Shown here piece by piece: positions 7,680 through 11,515 of a DNA stretch of 11,515 nt; the first letter of the stretch is position 1; every line of letters begins with the position of its first letter. Below the pieces are notes generated by a model. That model was not told where the DNA came from, searched no databases, and worked only from the letters and a program-made list of their open reading frames with translations. This DNA comes from JAJXSS01 sp964547135 (GTDB lineage: Bacteria; Planctomycetota; Phycisphaerae; Phycisphaerales; Phycisphaeraceae), in contig CAZJMK010000085.1 in NCBI GenBank assembly GCA_964547135.1, forward strand, positions 1-11,515, given 5' to 3'. A program made the translations under genes and the position numbers.

Positions 7680-8947
7680 GTTTGTGGTTGTTGTTGCGTT
7701 TGGCGCTGGTGGATTTATTGCAGCACAAGTTTCGTTCGCTGCTGGCGACGCTGGGCATTATTTTCGGCGTGGCGTCGATTCAGGCCATGGTGTCGATTTC
7801 CGACGGCGCCCGCACCGAAACCATGGCCCGCATCGAAGCGATGGGCGTGAGCAACGTGATGGTGCGTTCGATCAAGCCGGCGCGGGAACAGGCAGCCGGC
7901 GGACAATCACAGGGGCAACGCCAATACGTCGCGGAGTTCGGGTTGAAGCGGCGGGATGTTGAACATGTGCGGGAGACGTTTCCGGGAATCAAACGCATGG
8001 TGGCTTATCGTGACATGCGTGCCCAGATGGAAAACGCAGGGGGCAAGCCGGTGGATGTGCGGGTGCTGGCGACGGAACCGGCGTTTGTCGAGCTGACCGG
8101 TTCGATCATGGAGCGCGGCCGATTTCTGACCATCACCGATAACGATGAGGCACAGCGTGTATGTGTATTGGGGGCAAGGGCGGCACGACGTTTACTGGCG
8201 TATGAAGACCCGTTGCAGAGCGTGGTGCGGATTCGCAGCCAGTGGTATCGGGTGGTCGGGGTCATCAGCAACCCGGCGGGGTTGAAAGTGTCCGGCAGTG
8301 ATGACATTGAACAACATGTGTTTGTGCCGTTGCAGACAGCCTGGCGATTGGAGGGGGATCAAACGTTCAGTGCCGATCAGGGAACGTATGAGGCGGTGCG
8401 GGTCGAGGTGGATGGCCTGATCGTGCAGACCGAGTCAAGGGAGTGGGTGATCGACACCGCAGCCCGGTTGAAACATTATTTGGAGACGACGCACAAGGTG
8501 GTGGATTATGAGGTGACTGTGCCGTTGGAATTGATGAAACAGGCCGAGGCCACGCAACGCATTTTCACCATCGTCATGTCCAGCATCGGCGGCATTTCCC
8601 TGCTCGTCGGCGGCATCGGCATATTGAACATCATGCTCGCCAACGTGTACGAACGGCGCAAGCAGATCGGCATTCATCGTGCCATCGGGGCACGACGGGT
8701 GGATGTGTTGCTTATGTTTTTGAGTCAGGCGATCACGCTCACCAGTGTGGGCGGGTTATTGGGGTTGGCGGCAGGGTATTACCTGGCACAGGCGGTGAGT
8801 CACTTTGCGGGTTGGCCGGTGGTGTTCAGCGTGTGGGCGCTGGGGTTGGGGCTGGGAGTGTCGCTTTTGGCGGGGGTGGTGTTCGGGATGTGGCCGGCGT
8901 ACCACGCGGCGAAGGTCAGCCCGGTGCAGGCATTGCGGTCGGAGTGA
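7676..8947 (+). CDS. MacB/FtsX-family ABC permease
   Basis: Inner-membrane subunit with the four-helix MacB layout. TM1 is at about 20-41 (LLATLGIIFGVASIQAMVSIS), followed by a large periplasmic MacB-PCD-like domain (about 45-295). Three C-terminal helices follow (about 296-322, 345-372 and 380-405). Hallmarks are ERRKQIGIHRAIGARR, the coupling-helix segment between TM2 and TM3, and the C-terminal PAYHAAKVSPVQALRSE. The 423-residue length is normal for a permease without fused ATPase; in Escherichia coli MacB the two are fused, here they are separate genes overlapping by ATGA. MacB proteins act as mechanotransmitters that pump periplasmic substrates through an adaptor and outer-membrane channel. 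In this cluster the only candidate channel is the secretin. A LolCDE-like role is possible but less likely, because a MacA-type adaptor is present. Confidence 0.92.
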   Translation: MSLWLLLRLALVDLLQHKFRSLLATLGIIFGVASIQAMVSISDGARTETMARIEAMGVSNVMVRSIKPAREQAAGGQSQGQRQYVAEFGLKRRDVEHVRETFPGIKRMVAYRDMRAQMENAGGKPVDVRVLATEPAFVELTGSIMERGRFLTITDNDEAQRVCVLGARAARRLLAYEDPLQSVVRIRSQWYRVVGVISNPAGLKVSGSDDIEQHVFVPLQTAWRLEGDQTFSADQGTYEAVRVEVDGLIVQTESREWVIDTAARLKHYLETTHKVVDYEVTVPLELMKQAEATQRIFTIVMSSIGGISLLVGGIGILNIMLANVYERRKQIGIHRAIGARRVDVLLMFLSQAITLTSVGGLLGLAAGYYLAQAVSHFAGWPVVFSVWALGLGLGVSLLAGVVFGMWPAYHAAKVSPVQALRSE

Positions 8948-8988
8948 GGCAGTCGTTGATGTGTTACGTTACGCATTGACATTGGTCG

Positions 8989-9003
8989 TGCCTTCAAAAG
9001 GCA
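8989..9003 (+). other. Small hairpin after the exporter cluster
   Basis: TGCCTT pairs with AAGGCA around a 3-nt loop, about 40 bases after the permease stop. The following sequence has no T-run, so terminator function is doubtful. Confidence 0.25.
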
Positions 9004-9028
9004 TGATTATGTGTCATATTGAAAAGCG

Positions 9029-9055
9029 CAGACGCGACAAGTCGCGGCGCTAACA
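9029..9055 (+). repeat. Palindromic element R3, left copy
   Basis: It contains the dyad CGCGACAAGTCGCG and ends GGCGCTAACA. It is the reverse complement of the element at 11460-11486 at 25 of 27 positions, so lnt lies between two inverted copies. Confidence 0.8.
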
Positions 9056-9133
9056 AGCATCAACGCATGCACGAGCCTTGCGGCACCAACCAGCGTGCTG
9101 ACGTATGGATCGAGGCGCTGGTAATCTGTCAGC

Positions 9134-11443
9134 ATGAGCGCAGCGTGTGACAACCTGGCGAGTCGAAATTGCACGACGGGGGCGCAAGCCAATGTGCCGC
9201 TGTGGGCGCACTTGGTGTTGTCGGTTGTGTCGATGGTGTTGTTGGCACTTGCGTTCCCCAAGCCGGGCTGGTGGCTGATGATTTTTTTGGCGCTGGTGCC
9301 GATGGGTTGGCTGGCGCTGGCCTGCACCTGTGCAAGGCGATTGTTTTGGACGACGTACCTGGTGAGTTACGTCGGTTGGCTGGTGCTGATGCGTTGGATG
9401 ATTCCGGTCACCTTCGGCGGATGGTGGGCGATGTGTCTGTACCTGGCGCTGCATGTGCCCGCAGCACTGATCACGTTTCGCTTGCTGGTGAAGTATGTGC
9501 ATTTGCCGGCGACGGTGGCGCTGCCCATGGCGTGGGTGAGTTTTGAATGGTTGCGCGGGCATTTTCCGTCGGGGGGTTTTGGGTGGTATGTATTGGGTCA
9601 TGCCCTGGCGCCGTGGCAGGTGTCCGAGCGTGAGCCGATGGTGGCGCAATTGGCGTCAATTTTCGGGGAACTGGGCATCAGTTTTTTGGTGGCGATGACC
9701 AGTGGGTGGATGGTGGACGCATTGCGAAGTGGTCAAGTGGCCGAGTGGCCAAGTGGCCGAGTGAAAGAAGAATGTGATCGAAACATCGGTGAAAAAAATA
9801 AAAGCAAAGACGCCCTCACCCTAACCCCGCCACGGCGAGGTTTTCAACTCTCCCGGGGGGAGAGGGGACGGAAAAATGACTCCGTGGCCGGGGAACAAAG
9901 TGGTCAAGTGGCCGAGTGGCCGAGTGGCCGAGTGCAGGAGAAGAAAAAACCAAAGTGCAATGAAGTGACTTGGCGGTGTATGTTGGTGTGTTCGATATTA
10001 CTGCTGGTGAGTTGGGGTTTGACGATTGGTCATGGGTGGAGGCAGTGGCATGAGTACATGAGTACGTTTTACGACTGGCCGAGGGCGACGGTGGCGGTGG
10101 TGCAGACGAACCTGCCGCAGTACAACAAGGAAACACCCAAGCCGGAGCGGTTGCAGGAGGAGTGGGGCCAACTGTTGACGATGACCCGACAGGCGGCTGC
10201 GAGTCAGGGGGGTGATGGGTCGAACCCGGTGTTGGTGATGTGGACGGAAACGATCGTGCCTCGGCCGTTGGATGAGGAATCGCTGCGGTATTTGCAGGGG
10301 GATGCGGAGGGTTTGCCCGGCAGTGCGTTTTATCATGAACAGATTGCGGCGCTAAGCAGGGAATTGCAAGTGAATTTGCTGGTGGGTACGCCCTGGTGGA
10401 AATGGGAGCGATTTACGGGGGAGGATGGGTTGGGCTATGTGAGACCGGGGGGTGCGTACAACGCAGCGATGTTGTATCGGGAAGGCGGACAGCGCGACCC
10501 GGTGCACTATGCGAAGATGCATCGTGTGCCGTTTGGGGAGTATGTGCCCTGGGTGGAGGATTGGCCTTGGTTGAAGCGGATGTTTATTCGGTATTTGACG
10601 CCGTATGAGTTTGATTACACCTTGCAGCCGGGGAATAAAGAGGTCGTGTTTGAAGTAAGAAGTGGCCCCCGGCAAGTGGCCGAGTGGCGGGAAGGACAAA
10701 GTGGTCAAGTGGCCGAGTGGCCAAGTGGCCGAGTGCAGGAACAAGAAGAACATACAAGCGGAACGACTGAGAAAAAAACAGACGCCCTCACCCTAACCCT
10801 CTACCGGGGGGAGAGGGGACGGAAAAGTGGTCAAGTGGCCAAGTGGCCAAGTGGCCAAGTGGAAGAAAAAGACGGGGGTGATAGCAGCATAAAGGTTATT
10901 CCGCCCTCACCCGACCTCGTCCCGCAAGGGGACTCGGTCACCCTCTCCCGTGGGGAGAGGGGGGACAGCCTGAGCGAGAAATCGACACTGCGATTTGTGA
11001 CACCGATTTGTTTTGAGGACGCGGTGCCAAGGGTGTGTCGCAGGCTGGTGTATGACGTGCGGGGGAATAAGCGAGCGGACCTGATTGCCAACATCACCAA
11101 CGATGGCTGGTTTGCCGGGACGCATCAACCCTGGCAGCATTTGCAGATCGCCACGCTGCGCAGCATCGAACTGGGCGTGCCCTCAGCCCGTGCGGTCAAC
11201 ACCGGCATCAGCGGGTTTGTGAACAGCAACGGTCGCATTGAAAAACTGGTCACGGTCAATGGCCAAGCGCAGGATGTGGTAGGCACGGCAACGCATACAC
11301 TCTGGCTCAATCCGCATGATACGTTTTTCGGCAGGTGGGGTGATCTGCCCATCCGTATCATGGTGGTGCTGACGTTTGTGATGGTGTTGATCGGGGTGGG
11401 AATGAAGTGGTCAAGTGGACGGAAGAACGAAGTGGTCAAGTGA
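9134..11443 (+). CDS. lnt: Apolipoprotein N-acyltransferase with in-frame repeat insertions
   Basis: Lnt adds the third acyl chain to the N-terminal Cys of lipoproteins at the periplasmic face of the inner membrane. N-terminal helices run over about 22-193, another lies at about 279-297, and one follows the nitrilase domain (IMVVLTFVMVLIGVGM). The carbon-nitrogen hydrolase triad is intact: Glu372 (WTETIVP), Lys461 (YAKMHRVPFGEYVP) and Cys626 (TPICFEDA), plus NITNDGWF and RAVNTGISG. The protein has 769 residues against about 510 in E. coli. The excess lies mainly in two blocks, about 199-275 (loop before the helix leading to the nitrilase domain) and about 510-614 (between catalytic Lys and Cys). 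Both are made of R1 and R2 copies and low-complexity spacer. The Lys-Cys gap is 165 residues against about 52 in E. coli. ATG 9134 has no strong ribosome-binding site. The stop codon falls within a partial R2 copy. Confidence 0.93.
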   Translation: MSAACDNLASRNCTTGAQANVPLWAHLVLSVVSMVLLALAFPKPGWWLMIFLALVPMGWLALACTCARRLFWTTYLVSYVGWLVLMRWMIPVTFGGWWAMCLYLALHVPAALITFRLLVKYVHLPATVALPMAWVSFEWLRGHFPSGGFGWYVLGHALAPWQVSEREPMVAQLASIFGELGISFLVAMTSGWMVDALRSGQVAEWPSGRVKEECDRNIGEKNKSKDALTLTPPRRGFQLSRGERGRKNDSVAGEQSGQVAEWPSGRVQEKKKPKCNEVTWRCMLVCSILLLVSWGLTIGHGWRQWHEYMSTFYDWPRATVAVVQTNLPQYNKETPKPERLQEEWGQLLTMTRQAAASQGGDGSNPVLVMWTETIVPRPLDEESLRYLQGDAEGLPGSAFYHEQIAALSRELQVNLLVGTPWWKWERFTGEDGLGYVRPGGAYNAAMLYREGGQRDPVHYAKMHRVPFGEYVPWVEDWPWLKRMFIRYLTPYEFDYTLQPGNKEVVFEVRSGPRQVAEWREGQSGQVAEWPSGRVQEQEEHTSGTTEKKTDALTLTLYRGERGRKSGQVAKWPSGQVEEKDGGDSSIKVIPPSPDLVPQGDSVTLSRGERGDSLSEKSTLRFVTPICFEDAVPRVCRRLVYDVRGNKRADLIANITNDGWFAGTHQPWQHLQIATLRSIELGVPSARAVNTGISGFVNSNGRIEKLVTVNGQAQDVVGTATHTLWLNPHDTFFGRWGDLPIRIMVVLTFVMVLIGVGMKWSSGRKNEVVK
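9728..9763 (+). repeat. R2 repeat in lnt, copy 1
   Basis: AGTGGTCA AGTGGCCG AGTGGCCA AGTGGCCG AGTG, 36 bp, read in frame as SGQVAEWPSGRV (residues 199-210). It follows directly after a predicted transmembrane helix. Confidence 0.92.
9809..9875 (+). repeat. R1 repeat in lnt, copy 3
   Basis: GACGCCCTCACCCTAACC (9809-9826), a 21-bp inner module (9827-9847), then the hairpin CTCTCCC (9848-9854) / GGGAGAG (9858-9864) and GGGACGGAAAA. It is read as DALTLT...LSRGERGRK. Relative to the copy at 10781 it differs mainly by the 21-bp module, exactly seven codons. Confidence 0.9.
9899..9934 (+). repeat. R2 repeat in lnt, copy 2
   Basis: AGTGGTCA AGTGGCCG AGTGGCCG AGTGGCCG AGTG, 36 bp, read as SGQVAEWPSGRV from residue 256, the same frame as the first copy. 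Confidence 0.92.
10661..10688 (+). repeat. Degenerate R2 copy in lnt
   Basis: AGTGGCCC, then CCGGCA, then AGTGGCCG AGTGGC. This imperfect copy opens the second inserted block (SGPRQVAEWRE, from residue 510). Confidence 0.65.
10700..10735 (+). repeat. R2 repeat in lnt, copy 3
   Basis: The same 36 bases as the copy at 9728, again read as SGQVAEWPSGRV (from residue 523). It begins 81 bp before the next R1 copy, the same distance as in the first block. Confidence 0.92.
10781..10825 (+). repeat. R1 repeat in lnt, copy 4 (short form)
   Basis: GACGCCCTCACCCTAACC is joined directly to CTCTACCGGGGGGAGAGG and GGACGGAAAA, with no inner module. It is read as DALTLTLYRGERGRK. The stem has one mismatch (A in CTCTACC). 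Confidence 0.9.
10826..10861 (+). repeat. R2 repeat in lnt, copy 4
   Basis: AGTGGTCA followed by three AGTGGCCA units and AGTG, 36 bp, read as SGQVAKWPSGQV from residue 565. It abuts the preceding R1 copy without spacer. Confidence 0.9.
10901..10962 (+). repeat. R1 repeat in lnt, copy 5
   Basis: CCGCCCTCACCCGACCTC, then an inner hairpin GTCCC (10919-10923) / GGGAC (10929-10933), then the perfect 9-bp tail hairpin (10941-10949 with 10953-10961). It ends in frame as LSRGERG, although its head is read in a different frame from the other lnt copies. It is closest to the copy at the left edge of the window. Confidence 0.85.
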
Positions 11444-11446
11444 CGG
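11406..11446 (+). repeat. Two partial R2 copies over the lnt 3' end
   Basis: AGTGGTCAAGTGGACGG (11406-11422) and AGTGGTCAAGTGACGG (11431-11446). They are read in another frame from the inner copies and encode the last residues of lnt (KWSSGRKNEVVK). The stop TGA at 11441-11443 lies in the second. Confidence 0.75.
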
Positions 11447-11459
11447 AACCGCGTTTGGA

Positions 11460-11486
11460 TGTTAGCGCCGCGATTTATCGCGTCTG
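11460..11486 (-). repeat. Palindromic element R3, right copy (inverted)
   Basis: TGTTAGCGCC followed by the dyad CGCGATTTATCGCG and TCTG, 17 bases after the lnt stop. It is inverted relative to the copy at 9029-9055. The hairpin could stabilise or end the lnt transcript, but no T-run follows. Nothing else is recognisable up to the window end. Confidence 0.8.
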
Positions 11487-11515
11487 ATCGGAGTGGTTAA
11501 TCGGTGAGTCGGTGA

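Noticed and set aside
8976..9010. Promoter for lnt from a perfect TTGACA at 8976
   Set aside because: No -10-like hexamer is found at 16-18 bases; the nearest AT-rich hexamer is about 23 bases away.
9728..10861. R2 copies as a CRISPR array
   Set aside because: The units are 8 bp and contiguous, copies are unevenly spaced inside a coding frame, there are no unique spacers of constant length, and no cas genes are present.
9770..10962. Inserted blocks in lnt as an intein or self-splicing intron
   Set aside because: The blocks are too short and low-complexity, with no intein Cys/Asn splice motifs or intron core. They are fully accounted for by R1, R2 and spacers.

Overview
The window looks like chromosomal DNA from a Gram-negative, moderately high-GC bacterium. 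It is probably a planctomycete of the Phycisphaerae type. That is an inference from a PEP-CTERM secreted protein, a glycosyltransferase of the kind found with exosortase systems, a split MacAB-type exporter and many short interspersed palindromic repeats. No ribosomal or other phylogenetic marker gene is present.

Layout: (1) 153-1679, minus strand, a PEP-CTERM exported protein whose reading frame is broken by one in-frame TGA at 531-533. (2) 1680-2191, non-coding, with one copy of a palindromic repeat (called R1 here). (3) 2192-3382, minus strand, a GT4-type glycosyltransferase. (4) 3383-3832, a divergent intergenic region holding a 36-bp minisatellite-like repeat (called R2 here), several hairpins and two similar dyad sites. 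(5) 3833-8947, plus strand, a tight four-gene cluster: a short, probably lipid-anchored secretin, a membrane-fusion/adaptor protein with an unusually long coiled coil, an ABC ATPase and a MacB/FtsX-type permease. Junctions are 1 nt, about 90 nt and an ATGA overlap. (6) 9134-11443, plus strand, apolipoprotein N-acyltransferase (lnt) with a complete catalytic triad. It is enlarged to 769 codons by in-frame copies of R1 and R2. A 27-bp palindromic element lies on each side of lnt in opposite orientation.

How the genes may work together: the exporter genes encode an inner-membrane MacB-like ABC transporter (two separate chains) and a periplasmic adaptor. The outer-membrane component seems to be a secretin, where a TolC-type channel would be expected. 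The secretin carries a plausible lipobox, and lnt, the last enzyme of lipoprotein maturation, follows on the same strand. A secretin-MacAB export machine is the most interesting functional hypothesis. The most striking directly visible feature is the invasion of lnt by two repeat families that keep the frame open and avoid the catalytic motifs.
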